This document shows, piece after piece, positions 19,501 to 28,646 of a DNA stretch of 64,000 nt. A program made the translations under genes and the position numbers. Every line of letters begins with the position of its first letter. Within the stretch, counting starts at the first letter, position 1. The DNA lies in NCBI GenBank assembly GCA_965662685.1, contig CBFIIQ010000003.1:50405-114404 (forward strand), written 5' to 3'. The notes below the pieces were generated by a model. The model had not been told where the DNA came from, made no database searches, and worked only from the letters and a program-made list of their open reading frames with translations. This DNA is from Eutrophocola sp965662685. GTDB taxonomy: Bacteria; Pseudomonadota; Gammaproteobacteria; Pseudomonadales; Pseudohongiellaceae.

Positions 19501-19552
19501 GCCCTGTACTCAGGGCAGACATTAACCGGGTTTCTGGCTTATGCGCGGTTAA
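19501..19552. other. Two short hairpins in a gene-free 288-bp gap
   Basis: GCCCTG-TACT-CAGGGC at 19501-19516 is a perfect 6-bp hairpin. TTAACCG at 19522-19528 pairs with CGGTTAA at 19546-19552. The gap 19403-19690 has no other recognisable content. Neither hairpin has a T run, so they may be structured RNA or chance. Confidence 0.3.
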
Positions 19553-19690
19553 CCCTGGATGTCATACAAAACCCTTGCCAAGTTTTCAAAAGGGGGAACA
19601 AAAAGTGTTTCTGGCATGCAGGCGCAGCGGGGAAGACGAGCCTTTTCAGGCCGTAGCAACAAGCGCGATTACTGTCTTTCAGCAGGGAGC

Positions 19691-19942
19691 CTAGTCCCTG
19701 TTGGTCTGCTTTTCATTTTCCTTGTCGCTGTCAGGAATAACAGCGCCCACGGCAGCACCGGTAGTTTTGACAGCAACACCGGTAACTGCGGCGGCAGCAC
19801 CGACAGTAGCGCTTGCCACGGAGACGGCAGTGCAGCCAGTCAACAGTGCTGAAACAAGCAATGACATCGCAGCACAATGCAGGTGGTTTCTGGCAGGGTG
19901 AAGATTGGGGCTGTTACAGCAAGCGGCTTTAGAGATCGGCAT
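19691..19942 (-). CDS. Small Ala/Gly/Val-rich putative lipoprotein
   Basis: 83 residues, overlapping the end of lptE by 14 bases, so translation may be coupled. A lipobox (LLTGC) gives a mature protein of about 47 residues. The mature part, TAVSVASATVGAAAAVTGV, is glycine-zipper-like and ends in a charged tail (DSDKENEKQTNRD). An internal ATG at 19867 would leave a signal peptide without positive charge, so I favour the longer form. The function is unknown; this position in many gammaproteobacteria holds holA, which is absent. Confidence 0.55.
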   Translation of the reverse strand: MPISKAACCNSPNLHPARNHLHCAAMSLLVSALLTGCTAVSVASATVGAAAAVTGVAVKTTGAAVGAVIPDSDKENEKQTNRD

Positions 19943-20423
19943 TCTGTAATCTGCGCAGGATAAGGCTGACCAGTTCGCGGCGAATTTCAGTTTCCATCAA
20001 TTCACGTTCTTCTGCTTTGGCAACCGCATTATTGGGATCAGCCAGATAGACTTTATCCAGGGTCAGGACCTCCTGTTCCAGAAAAACCGTAGTGCTTGTG
20101 CGCAGCTGGTAAGGTACGCTGATAGAGAGTTCAAATTCACCGGCCCGGGCGTTGGAGTTGACAGAAATAATGCGCTCCTGAATTTCTGCTGCTCCAATTA
20201 ACAGCTGATAACTATTGCTGTCGGCAGTGTCGAGAATTGTGACCTTGTTGGCCTGCAGGGCGCGCCGCAGTTCCTGCATAATATCGCTATTTCCGTCACT
20301 ACTGACCAGCACCAGATTTTGTAGCTGGGGCGGGATATTGGCGCTGCCACGCAGGGTAAAACCGCAGCTGGTGAGCGCCAGCAGCGTCAATAGAACAAGC
20401 AGCTTTTTGATTTTTATAGGCAT
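19929..20423 (-). CDS. lptE: LPS-assembly lipoprotein LptE
   Basis: 164 residues. LptE plugs the LptD barrel and helps insert lipopolysaccharide into the outer leaflet. The lipoprotein signal ends LTSCGFTLRGSANIPPQL, the typical LptE N-terminus with CGFxLRG. The family ending VSLILRRLQ is also present. It follows leuS on the same strand after 133 bp, the standard gammaproteobacterial order. Confidence 0.93.
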   Translation of the reverse strand: MPIKIKKLLVLLTLLALTSCGFTLRGSANIPPQLQNLVLVSSDGNSDIMQELRRALQANKVTILDTADSNSYQLLIGAAEIQERIISVNSNARAGEFELSISVPYQLRTSTTVFLEQEVLTLDKVYLADPNNAVAKAEERELMETEIRRELVSLILRRLQNADL

Positions 20424-20455
20424 GGAGAGATTATAGCGGGTTGTTGGCGCTCAGT

Positions 20456-20544
20456 CTCAAGTCTCAAGTTACAAGTCACAAGAGGGCTTCGATCCGATCC
20501 GTCTTTTCCTCTTGTGACTTGTAACTTGTAACTTGTAACTTTTA
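20456..20544. repeat. Inverted heptamer repeat between leuS and lptE
   Basis: Heptamer units AAGTTAC and AAGTCAC at 20466-20483 are the exact reverse complement of 20510-20527, an 18-bp perfect inverted repeat. The right arm has further ACTTGTA units up to 20544. The transcript between leuS and lptE would fold into a long hairpin, which could affect lptE expression or mRNA stability. Confidence 0.85.
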
Positions 20545-20556
20545 TCTCGAGAAAAC

Positions 20557-23037
20557 CTAGTTTGCGACCACATTAACCAGTTTACCCGGCACCACAATCA
20601 CTTTGCGAATGATGAGGCCATCAGTGAACTTTTTCACGTTTGCATCAGCAAGAGCGGTAGCTTCCATGTCTTCCTTGCTGATATCCGCATCCACATCAAG
20701 TTTGGCACGGAGTTTTCCATTTACCTGCACCACCACCTGAATGCTGTCCTGAACCAGGGCGCTTTCATCATGGTTTGGCCAGTTGGCATCAATAATGGCA
20801 TCGGTCTTGCCAAGGTGATTCCATAACACATGGCTCATATGGGGCACGATAGGTGCCAGCAGCAGGACAATTGTTTCGGCCGCTTCCTGGAACACCGCCT
20901 GGTTTTGTCCGCCATCACGAATATCACTGGCGTTGGCAAAACTGCTAAGCTCGTTGTACAGCTCCATTACTGCGGCGATCGCTGTATTGAAAATCTGTCG
21001 GCGGTCATAATCATCAGTCACTTTTTTGATGGTGCTGTGGGTCTTCAGGCGAAGCGCTTTTTGCGTATCATTCAGCTTTTGCTGATCAATACCGAGGTCG
21101 GCCTGCTGGTAGTTGCCGAGCAAATTCCATAAGCGTTTCAGAAAACGAAAAGCTCCTTCAACACCCGAATCAGACCATTCCAGACTTTGGTCAGGTGGTG
21201 AGGTAAACATCATATACATGCGCACGGTGTCGGCACCGTACTGGCTAATCATACTTTCCGGATCGACAGTATTGCCCAGAGACTTGGACATTTTTGCCCC
21301 GTCTTTCAGGACCATGCCCTGGGTCAGCAAACGGGTGAAGGGCTCGTCGGTTGAGACCAGACCTTCATCACGCAGCAATTTGTGGAAAAAACGGGCATAC
21401 AAAAGGTGCAGGATGGCATGTTCAATGCCACCGATGTACTGGTCCACATCCAGCCAGTAATCCATCGCTTCCTTGTTCAGCATGGCGCCGTCTTCCCGCG
21501 GCGATGCGAAGCGTGCGTAATACCATGAACTTTCCATGAAAGTATCGAAGGTGTCAGTTTCCCGTTCTGCCTTGCCACCACATTGAGGACAGCTGGTTTC
21601 ATAAAATTCAGGCATTTTCTTGATGGGAGAACCGGTGCCGTCGAAATCAACCTCGGTAGGCAGCACAACCGGTAAGTCGGCTTCTGGAACTGGCACGCTG
21701 CCACAAGCCTCACAGTTGATCATTGGAATGGGGGTTCCCCAATAGCGCTGACGACTCACGCCCCAGTCACGCAGGCGGAAATTTATAGTTTTGCGACCGC
21801 TGCCTTTTTCCTCGAAAAAGTTCACCATGTGGGCAAAGGCATCCTTGAAGGCCATGCCATCCAGAGTGCCGGAATTAATGCAGATGCCTTTTTCGGTGAA
21901 GGCTTCTTCTTCCAGATCGCATGGCATCTTGTCGTCAGCGGGCTTGATTACCTGCTTGATGGGAAGGCCATACTTTTTGGCAAATTCGTAATCGCGTTGG
22001 TCATGACCGGGAACGGACATCACTGCTCCGGAGCCATAACTCATAAGAACAAAATTGCCGGCCCATACAGGGACTTCTTCGCCAGTCAGCGGATGCACCG
22101 CTTTATACCCGATATCTACTCCGGCTTTTTCAATGGTAGCCATGTCCGCTTCAGACACACCGCCAACTTCCAATGCCGCGATCTTTTCCGCCAGCGCAGG
22201 ATCATTCTCTGCCGCCTTCAGTGCCAGTGGATGTTCCGGTGCAACCGCACAATAGGTCACCCCCATAATAGTGTCAGGACGAGTGGTATAGACCTGCAAG
22301 GGTTCGGGCTCGCCTGTGACCTGGAATTCAAATTCCAGCCCTTCACTGCGGCCAATCCAGTTTTGCTGCATCACCCGCACACGCTCCGGCCAGCCATCGA
22401 GCTTGTTCAGATCATCCAGCAGTTCCTGGGCATAATCAGTTATCTTGATAAACCACTGTGGAATCTTGCGACGCTCAACAGGAGCACCGGAACGCCAGCC
22501 CTTACCGTCGATAACCTGTTCATTGGCCAGCACGGTCTGGTCGACCGGATCCCAGTTCACTTCCGACTCTTTTTTATACACCAGGCCTTTTTTATATAAC
22601 TGGACAAAAAACCACTGTTCCCAGCGGTAATAATCTACATGGCATGTTGCCACTTCACGCTGCCAGTCATAGGCATAACCCAGTTGCTGCAGTTGACCAC
22701 GCATATCATCGATATTGGCATAGGTCCATTGGGCTGGCGGTACCTTGTTCTTCATGGCGGCATTTTCAGCAGGCAGACCAAAAGCATCCCAGCCCATCGG
22801 CTGCAGTACGTTTTTACCCCGCATGCGTTGGAAACGGCTGACTACATCACCGATGGTGTAATTGCGTACATGTCCCATGTGCAGCCTGCCGCTGGGGTAG
22901 GGGAACATGGCCAGGCAGTAGAACTTTTCCTTGCTGTGATCAATTTCTACACGAAAGCTGTCATTGCTATTCCAATAACTTTGGGCCTCGGTTTCTACGG
23001 CTGCAGGGCTGTACTCATCTGAAAAGTTGATGCTCAT
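20557..23037 (-). CDS. leuS: Leucyl-tRNA synthetase
   Basis: 826 residues, usual bacterial length. It charges tRNA-Leu in the cytoplasm. The class I signatures are present: FPYPSGRLHMGHVRNY (HIGH-type, near residue 42) and KMSKSLGN (near 590). The editing domain includes TTRPDTIMGVTYCAVAPEHP, and the end KVIVVPGKLVNVV is typical. The ATG at 23037 gives MSINFSDEYSP. Confidence 0.97.
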   Translation of the reverse strand: MSINFSDEYSPAAVETEAQSYWNSNDSFRVEIDHSKEKFYCLAMFPYPSGRLHMGHVRNYTIGDVVSRFQRMRGKNVLQPMGWDAFGLPAENAAMKNKVPPAQWTYANIDDMRGQLQQLGYAYDWQREVATCHVDYYRWEQWFFVQLYKKGLVYKKESEVNWDPVDQTVLANEQVIDGKGWRSGAPVERRKIPQWFIKITDYAQELLDDLNKLDGWPERVRVMQQNWIGRSEGLEFEFQVTGEPEPLQVYTTRPDTIMGVTYCAVAPEHPLALKAAENDPALAEKIAALEVGGVSEADMATIEKAGVDIGYKAVHPLTGEEVPVWAGNFVLMSYGSGAVMSVPGHDQRDYEFAKKYGLPIKQVIKPADDKMPCDLEEEAFTEKGICINSGTLDGMAFKDAFAHMVNFFEEKGSGRKTINFRLRDWGVSRQRYWGTPIPMINCEACGSVPVPEADLPVVLPTEVDFDGTGSPIKKMPEFYETSCPQCGGKAERETDTFDTFMESSWYYARFASPREDGAMLNKEAMDYWLDVDQYIGGIEHAILHLLYARFFHKLLRDEGLVSTDEPFTRLLTQGMVLKDGAKMSKSLGNTVDPESMISQYGADTVRMYMMFTSPPDQSLEWSDSGVEGAFRFLKRLWNLLGNYQQADLGIDQQKLNDTQKALRLKTHSTIKKVTDDYDRRQIFNTAIAAVMELYNELSSFANASDIRDGGQNQAVFQEAAETIVLLLAPIVPHMSHVLWNHLGKTDAIIDANWPNHDESALVQDSIQVVVQVNGKLRAKLDVDADISKEDMEATALADANVKKFTDGLIIRKVIVVPGKLVNVVAN

Positions 23038-23257
23038 TGGCGTTTTTTTTGTTTCCTGATTTAGTGACTTAATGCCAGCTTAATTAGTGACCTTTTATGG
23101 CTTTAGCGTGGCAACAACAACGCTATTGCTCTGGTCTACTGTTATGAGTTTTACGTAATTATATTGGCGCTTTAAAAAAGGCGCATAGGATAACAGAGAA
23201 GGCGACAAAGAAGGAGAGGTTAGGCGTTTTTTGGAACCGGTTTTGATGGAGACAGTA

Positions 23258-23494
23258 ATGAATAAACCTGTGAATACAATAACAGGCATGCAGCGTGAAA
23301 GCGCGATGGCTTATATTGCAGAAATTCTGTCTGACGACGTGATCTGGCTGATCAATGAAAACCGGCGTCTTATTTCCATTCATCAGACAATGGACGAAGC
23401 CATCTATTACTGCCAGAAACACTTCCAGGCGACTCCCGTGATAATCGACAGGCGAGCCTCTGCTGTCACTGCACCACCGCCACAAAACAACTGA
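23258..23494 (+). CDS. Small protein of unknown function
   Basis: 78 residues from ATG 23258, chosen because GGAG at 23248-23251 lies six bases upstream; a TTG at 23231 and an ATG at 23246 are less well placed. The sequence is soluble, with an N-terminal helix (RESAMAYIAEILSDDVIWL) and MDEAIYYCQKHF in the middle, ending in a Pro-rich tail. I do not recognise it. A terminator follows, so it is probably a real monocistronic gene. Confidence 0.6.
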   Translation: MNKPVNTITGMQRESAMAYIAEILSDDVIWLINENRRLISIHQTMDEAIYYCQKHFQATPVIIDRRASAVTAPPPQNN

Positions 23495-23537
23495 CTGGAA
23501 ATACAGCATTTGAGCGCGCCATAGCTTCTGGCGCTTT

Positions 23538-23564
23538 AGCCCTCTCTTCAGAGGGCTTTTTTTT
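23538..23564 (+). terminator. Rho-independent terminator
   Basis: GCCCTCT at 23539-23545 pairs with AGAGGGC at 23550-23556 over loop CTTC, followed by eight T. It ends the small-gene transcript. Confidence 0.9.
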
Positions 23565-23641
23565 GGGTCCTGCAATAGTGCTGCCTTATGTTTTAATAGA
23601 CTCATCAATTTCACCCTGTTAAAGCTGAAGTGAGAAAAGTT

Positions 23642-24391
23642 ATGGATCATAAAACTGCGCTGATTACCGGCGCTGGCAGTGGCATAGGACGCGCGGTTGC
23701 CATTGCCCTGGCAGAAAAACACTACCACCTGGTACTCGCCGGTCGAAATGACGAATCATTGCAGGAAACGGCATCGCTGCTGGCAACTGCTACAAATAAA
23801 ATTTCCTGCGTAGTCACTGATGTTACCGACAGCAATTCTGTTGACGAACTGTTTGATATTATTGCCAGAGATTATGGTCGTCTTGACCTGCTATTCAATA
23901 ATGCAGGAATAGGCATTGGTGCGCCTATTGAGGATTTGCCCACAGAAGACTGGTCCAAAGTAATAGCGACCAATGTCAATGGCGCATTCTATTGCCTGCA
24001 GGGAGCGTTCAGGATGATGAAGCAGCAGCAACCGATGGGGGGAAGAATCATTAATAATGGTTCCATTTCTGCTGATCGGCCACGGCCAAATTCTATTGCC
24101 TATACGGCAAGCAAACATGCGGTTACCGGCATGACCAAGTCTGCCTCACTGGAAGGGCGTCAATACAATATTGCCTGTGGACAAATTGATATTGGTAATG
24201 CGCAAACAGCAATGGGCAAGGCTGTCTCGAAGGGTGCGCCCCAGGCCGATGGTTCGTTAAAAAATGAAGCCATGATGGATGTGGCGCATGTCGGCGATGC
24301 GATTGTCTATATGGACAGTTTGCCGTTGGAGGCTAATGTCCAGTTTATGACCGTGATGGCCACTACCATGCCATATATAGGGCGGGGCTAG
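23642..24391 (+). CDS. SDR family NAD(P)-dependent oxidoreductase
   Basis: 249 residues from ATG 23642 (a GTG at 23630 is an alternative). Classical short-chain dehydrogenase features: TGAGSGIG cofactor loop near residue 9, NNAG near 86, the catalytic Ser in NNGSIS, and YTASK near 155. NAD versus NADP preference and substrate cannot be read. It stands alone between a terminator and a convergent PH-domain gene. Confidence 0.9.
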   Translation: MDHKTALITGAGSGIGRAVAIALAEKHYHLVLAGRNDESLQETASLLATATNKISCVVTDVTDSNSVDELFDIIARDYGRLDLLFNNAGIGIGAPIEDLPTEDWSKVIATNVNGAFYCLQGAFRMMKQQQPMGGRIINNGSISADRPRPNSIAYTASKHAVTGMTKSASLEGRQYNIACGQIDIGNAQTAMGKAVSKGAPQADGSLKNEAMMDVAHVGDAIVYMDSLPLEANVQFMTVMATTMPYIGRG

Positions 24392-24428
24392 GGCGTAATA
24401 TTACTGTTCTTTAGTAAGGCAGTAAGTT

Positions 24429-24839
24429 TCAGGGTGACGGGGTAAAGCCAAGGGCGCTGATGAAACCCTGTTTGTCTTCCGGTGAAACCATGATTGTTCT
24501 GCCTTCACCGAAGTGAATGACCAGTCTGTCCATGGACAGGGCCGGGCTGGAAAGCAATGAAAAACCGGGTTTGATTTCCTGAATCTCCGAACGCTTGATG
24601 TGCCACTTGATAGGGCCGCAGCGAATCAGCAGGGCATCATTAGTGACCGAGTAATCAGTAGTATTCAATAACCACAGCATGAGGCCGATACTGAGTATTG
24701 CCGAAAAAATGAAGATCAGAAACTCTGGTGAATGTGGTGGCGGTCCGTCCTCATAGTAGGCATAGCTGAAGATGCCCGGCAACAACAGGAGTATGCCGTA
24801 ATACCAGCCACCCACTTTTGATTTGAATGTGCGGTTCAT
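24429..24839 (-). CDS. YyaB-like bacterial PH-domain membrane protein
   Basis: 136 residues with two membrane helices near 12-28 and 39-58, then a soluble domain. TTDYSVTNDALLIRCGP, IKRSEIQEI and SSPALSMDRLVIHFG, followed by SPEDKQGFISAL, match the bPH family typified by Bacillus YyaB. Function is unknown. Only 18 bp separate it from the pepF stop and both read leftward, so they may share a transcript. Confidence 0.8.
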   Translation of the reverse strand: MNRTFKSKVGGWYYGILLLLPGIFSYAYYEDGPPPHSPEFLIFIFSAILSIGLMLWLLNTTDYSVTNDALLIRCGPIKWHIKRSEIQEIKPGFSLLSSPALSMDRLVIHFGEGRTIMVSPEDKQGFISALGFTPSP

Positions 24840-24857
24840 GTCACTCCGGCCAGTTTT

Positions 24858-26732
24858 TTACAGGCTGTTTTCATCCAGTAACATTTCCATTTCATCCATG
24901 ATGGCATTCATGCGATCTACTACGGCGCGGTAGGGTTCCGGTGTCGCCATATCGACGCCGGCCGCTTTCAGTAATTCATAGGGATAATCCGAACCACCGG
25001 CGCGCAACAGATTTTTGTAGTTATCGACACCGGACTGGCCTTCTTCGACAATCTTCGCATAAAGCGCTGTACCGGCGGTAAGTGAGGTCGCATATTGAAA
25101 CACATACATGTTGTAGTAAAAGTGTGGGACAAACATCCATTCGTTGGTGTACAGATCGTCAATAATGACGACGCCTTCATCATGGCCATGGTAGCGGCGT
25201 ACAATATCACCATAGATTTCCGTGATACGGGCACCACTTAAGGCGTCACCCCGTTCTACGGCTTCATACAGCGCCAGTTCGAATTCGGCGAACATGGTCT
25301 GGCGGAAGAAAGTGCCGCGCAGGCTTTCCAGGCCCTGACCCAGATAGAACAGCTTCTCATCAACCGATTCCGCATTTTCCACCATGTACTGTTCCAGAAT
25401 CAGCTCCAAAGACGTAGACGGGATCTCCGCAATAAAGGTGGAATAGTCAGCGGTTTCAAATGGCTGTTCCTGTTTTGCGTACAGCGTGTGCATGGCATGC
25501 CCCCATTCATGGGCAAAGGTGGAGAGTGAATCATAGTCATCATTGTGATTCAGCAACAGGTAGGGATGGACATCATAGGCGGAGCCATTCATGTAGGCAC
25601 CGCTGCGTTTACCCTGACCCGGATAGACATGCATCCAGCGTTGAGCGATTGCGTCGCGCTGCATATCTACCCAGTCCTGACCAAGAATTGCCATGGCATC
25701 CAGGGTGATTTCCTTGGTGGTTTCGATATCAAAGACCTTATCCATGGACACCAGTGGCGGGTAGATATCGTAGTAATACATTTGCTCTACGTCCAACATT
25801 CTGCCGCGCAATTTGAAGTAGCGATGCAGGGTGGGCAGCGCCTTGTTCACTTCTTCTACCAGGCTGTGATAAACGCTTTCCGGCAAGTTATCGTTAAATA
25901 ACTCGCGTTGCAAAACACTGTCAAACTTTCGCGCTTTTGCCAGGGCAACCTGCATTTGCACATGGGAATTGAGCACCATGCCGACGCTGGAATTGTATTC
26001 CGCCCATTTGCTCCAGTAAGCATCAAATGCCAGTTTCCGGTCATCCCTGTTTTCACTGCCGCGCCAGAAACTGTAACCCTGGGCGTTGATCATTGCTTCG
26101 TCCCCGGTAGAAAGGGTTATGGTGGGAAACGGGATATCCGAGTTGGCAATCAGGGAATATATATTAGAGGGGGCATCAAAAGACTGGGAAAAATACGATA
26201 GTGCCTGTTCGGTTTCATCACTGAGGGTATGTTCGCCCTGGCGAATGGTGTCCTCCAGGCTAAAAATAAACGGAGCCAGCTCCTCGTTATCTTCAAGAAA
26301 ACTATTGATACGCGCCTCACCTACGGCAATCAGCTCAGGATCGATCCAGGCAGTGGCCTGGCTAAAACTGGCAAACAGACCTTCTCCCAGTTGATTACGT
26401 TCCTGGGCATTGGTAACCCGCAGGTCTTCATCCTGTTCCATGCTGGCATAGGAATACACCCGTAACACATCCCGGTAAATATCCGAGACAAAACGCATTG
26501 CGGCATATAGCGAATCCGCATCATTACCCAGTGTGCCGCGGAAGGCTTCGATATTTTCTATTTGCTGGAGGATGCGTTGGCGTTCAGCTTCCCAGGCTTC
26601 CAGACTGGGATAGAGCTCAGTCAGATCCCACTCATAGGGTGTAAAGGCATCATCCTGTGCATTGACCGGTGCTATGTTGATGATCGAAGTAACAAGTATC
26701 GAGAGTAATATATTGCGAGCGCGAGTATTCAT
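24858..26732 (-). CDS. Oligoendopeptidase F-type M3 metallopeptidase, exported
   Basis: 624 residues with a signal peptide (cleavage near APVNAQDD), unlike cytoplasmic PepF. The zinc motif HEWGH lies near residue 405 in FAHEWGHAMHTL, with a downstream Glu in STFIAEIPSTSLE as the third ligand. The ending GGSDYPYELLKAAGVDM is typical of PepF. It cleaves short peptides; the signal peptide places it in the periplasm. Confidence 0.9.
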   Translation of the reverse strand: MNTRARNILLSILVTSIINIAPVNAQDDAFTPYEWDLTELYPSLEAWEAERQRILQQIENIEAFRGTLGNDADSLYAAMRFVSDIYRDVLRVYSYASMEQDEDLRVTNAQERNQLGEGLFASFSQATAWIDPELIAVGEARINSFLEDNEELAPFIFSLEDTIRQGEHTLSDETEQALSYFSQSFDAPSNIYSLIANSDIPFPTITLSTGDEAMINAQGYSFWRGSENRDDRKLAFDAYWSKWAEYNSSVGMVLNSHVQMQVALAKARKFDSVLQRELFNDNLPESVYHSLVEEVNKALPTLHRYFKLRGRMLDVEQMYYYDIYPPLVSMDKVFDIETTKEITLDAMAILGQDWVDMQRDAIAQRWMHVYPGQGKRSGAYMNGSAYDVHPYLLLNHNDDYDSLSTFAHEWGHAMHTLYAKQEQPFETADYSTFIAEIPSTSLELILEQYMVENAESVDEKLFYLGQGLESLRGTFFRQTMFAEFELALYEAVERGDALSGARITEIYGDIVRRYHGHDEGVVIIDDLYTNEWMFVPHFYYNMYVFQYATSLTAGTALYAKIVEEGQSGVDNYKNLLRAGGSDYPYELLKAAGVDMATPEPYRAVVDRMNAIMDEMEMLLDENSL

Positions 26733-26885
26733 AATTCCTCAATTTAAATAAGGTTATAACCTTTGCAGAAAATACAGTTTAAATGAGCACACAACAGTGT
26801 CCAAATTTTTAATGATGGCTATTGTGTTAAGGGAGTCTTTTGCGGATCATAGGTTCCCCGAATTTATAAGCAACTGGAGATAGTA

Positions 26886-27362
26886 ATGACAATTCAAACA
26901 GGAGACAAAATTCCTTCGGTCAGCCTGAAAGTGATGAGTGCCGATGGCCCCAAAGACGTTACCACTGATGATTTGTTTGGCGGAAAAAAAGTCGTGATGT
27001 TTGCCGTTCCTGGCGCCTTCACACCAGGATGTTCCATGACCCATCTTCCAGGTTATGTAGTGAATGCCGACGCCATTCTGGAAAAAGCTGACAGCATTAT
27101 TTGTCTGTCTGTGAATGATGCCTTTGTAATGGGCGCCTGGGGCGAAGCACAGAATGCTGAAAAAATTACCATGCTGGCAGACGGCAACGCCGAATTAACT
27201 ACGGCAATGGGTACAGAACTTGATGGTAGTGGTTTTGGACTTGGCACCCGTTGCAAGCGCCTGGCCATGATTGTTGATGACGGTACCGTAACTCATCTGG
27301 CTATCGAACCTCCCGGTGAAATGGGTATCAGCACAGCAGAAGCTATCCTCGAACAACTGTAG
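26886..27362 (+). CDS. Peroxiredoxin, Prx5/glutaredoxin-type
   Basis: 158 residues. It reduces peroxides through a peroxidatic Cys49 in VPGAFTPGCSMTHLPGY. The family ending AEAILEQL and the block GLGTRCKRLAMIVDDG, which holds a second Cys, are present. It has no signal peptide, so it acts in the cytoplasm. GGAG at 26874-26877 precedes the ATG. The stop codon is inside the first unit of a 14-bp tandem repeat. Confidence 0.93.
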   Translation: MTIQTGDKIPSVSLKVMSADGPKDVTTDDLFGGKKVVMFAVPGAFTPGCSMTHLPGYVVNADAILEKADSIICLSVNDAFVMGAWGEAQNAEKITMLADGNAELTTAMGTELDGSGFGLGTRCKRLAMIVDDGTVTHLAIEPPGEMGISTAEAILEQL

Positions 27363-27398
27363 TTATAAAACTATAGTTATAAAACTGTAGTTATAAAT
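27357..27398 (+). repeat. Three 14-bp tandem repeats over the peroxiredoxin stop
   Basis: Units CTGTAGTTATAAAA (27357-27370), CTATAGTTATAAAA (27371-27384) and CTGTAGTTATAAAT (27385-27398). The first unit contains the peroxiredoxin stop codon TAG. Confidence 0.85.
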
Positions 27399-27411
27399 AG
27401 TTTTTAATACA

Positions 27412-27490
27412 GGCTCCGTTCTGGATTCCGCATATCTAAATTGACGGAGCCAATGACATTCAGCAACTGAAAAGTTTGTCATTGGCTCCG
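27412..27490. other. Three-arm alternative hairpin region
   Basis: GGCTCCGT at 27412-27419 can pair with ACGGAGCC at 27444-27451. The overlapping segment 27445-27457 (CGGAGCCAATGAC) pairs perfectly over 13 bp with GTCATTGGCTCCG at 27478-27490. The middle arm cannot pair with both. No T run follows. It lies in the 215-bp gap between the peroxiredoxin and the YeeE-like gene. Confidence 0.55.
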
Positions 27491-27577
27491 ATTAGTTGAT
27501 ATAAGGCAATACTCTCTCTCTGTTTTACCCTAAAGTACAGTGTATTATTAATTGTATTTACTCTGGAATTTATTCTT

Positions 27578-28000
27578 ATGACAGATTTTTCTTTCATTAA
27601 TGCATTTAGCGGTGGCGTCATGATTGGCTTTGCCGTCATTCTGATGTGGCTGTTTCTTGGTCGCATCACTGGCATCAGCGGCATCATTGGAGGCATCATC
27701 ATGCCCGAGAAAGGGCAGGTGAGTTGGCGTGTTATTTTTGTTCTCAGCCTGGTGACGGGTGGTGCGATTTATCCCTTCCTGTGGGGTAAAGACCTGGCGG
27801 TAACCCTGGACAATTCCTGGCCTGTATACCTGGTGGCAGGTCTGCTGGTAGGCGTTGGTACGCGCATGGGCAGTGGTTGTACCAGTGGTCATGGAATTTG
27901 CGGGTTGGCGCGACTTTCAAATCGATCCATCGTCGCGACAATAACCTTTATTGTCACTGCAGCACTGACCCATACGCTGTTCAGTTTGATCACAGCATAA
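27578..28000 (+). CDS. YeeE/YedE family membrane protein, first half of pair
   Basis: 140 residues, four predicted membrane segments. GSGCTSGHGICGLARLS near residues 107-123 is the conserved Cys-containing signature of this family (DUF395). YeeE/YedE proteins carry thiosulfate or other sulfur species across the inner membrane. It is followed after ten bases by a second half-size YeeE, the PmpA/PmpB-like arrangement. Confidence 0.88.
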   Translation: MTDFSFINAFSGGVMIGFAVILMWLFLGRITGISGIIGGIIMPEKGQVSWRVIFVLSLVTGGAIYPFLWGKDLAVTLDNSWPVYLVAGLLVGVGTRMGSGCTSGHGICGLARLSNRSIVATITFIVTAALTHTLFSLITA

Positions 28001-28010
28001 GGAGAAACAG

Positions 28011-28451
28011 ATGGAATCTACAGATAAAGGTATCCCGTTTAGTAACCTGATTATTATTATCGCCAGTGGCATCTTGTTTGGTCTGGGCCTGAGCGTTTCC
28101 GAAATGGTGAATCCGGCTCGTGTGCTGGGGTTTTTGAATATTCTCGGTCCCTGGGATCCTACCCTGATTTTTGTCATGGGCGGCGCACTGACAGTAGCTG
28201 TGCCCGGTTTTCAATATGCACGCTTGCTTCACAAACCTTTTCTCGGCATGAGTTTCAGTATGCCAGGCAAAAAAGATCTGGATAAAAAATTGATATTCGG
28301 CGCCGTACTTTTTGGTATGGGGTGGGGTCTTGCCGGGATATGCCCCGGCCCTTCGCTGGTAGCCCTTAATGCGCTTGATGGCAGGATAGTCGTGTTTGTT
28401 GTTGCCATGCTGGCAGGACTTCTTGTTCACGATAAACTGCTGTCTTCCTGA
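28011..28451 (+). CDS. YeeE/YedE family membrane protein, second half of pair
   Basis: 146 residues, four predicted membrane segments. It carries the partner motif GICPGPSLVAL near residue 110, with one conserved Cys. AGGAG at 28000-28004 precedes the ATG. It probably forms one transport unit with the upstream half. No rhodanese or sulfur dioxygenase gene is adjacent. Confidence 0.87.
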   Translation: MESTDKGIPFSNLIIIIASGILFGLGLSVSEMVNPARVLGFLNILGPWDPTLIFVMGGALTVAVPGFQYARLLHKPFLGMSFSMPGKKDLDKKLIFGAVLFGMGWGLAGICPGPSLVALNALDGRIVVFVVAMLAGLLVHDKLLSS

Positions 28452-28646
28452 ACACTTCTCTGGTGTAGCTCACTTCCAGTACCCATCAATTCCTCAACCT
28501 GGAAATTCAGTGGCCTTGCTGGCCATTGAATTTACCCCCTTGAAATTTTTCTGACTGAACTTACATAGTAATTTCACACTGCTTGTGAATACATTGGCGA
28601 TTGTTTAATCAATCGCTGATAGATCCAGGATATTAGGAGTAACAGT

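Noticed and set aside
21829..22599. 256-codon plus-strand open frame opposite leuS
   Set aside because: Lies wholly antisense to a confident leucyl-tRNA synthetase; its sequence has no family features.
26844..26849. TGATCC on the minus strand as RpoE promoter for pepF
   Set aside because: The hexamer 18 bases on reads ACAATA, unlike the TAnAAG of the two convincing sites.
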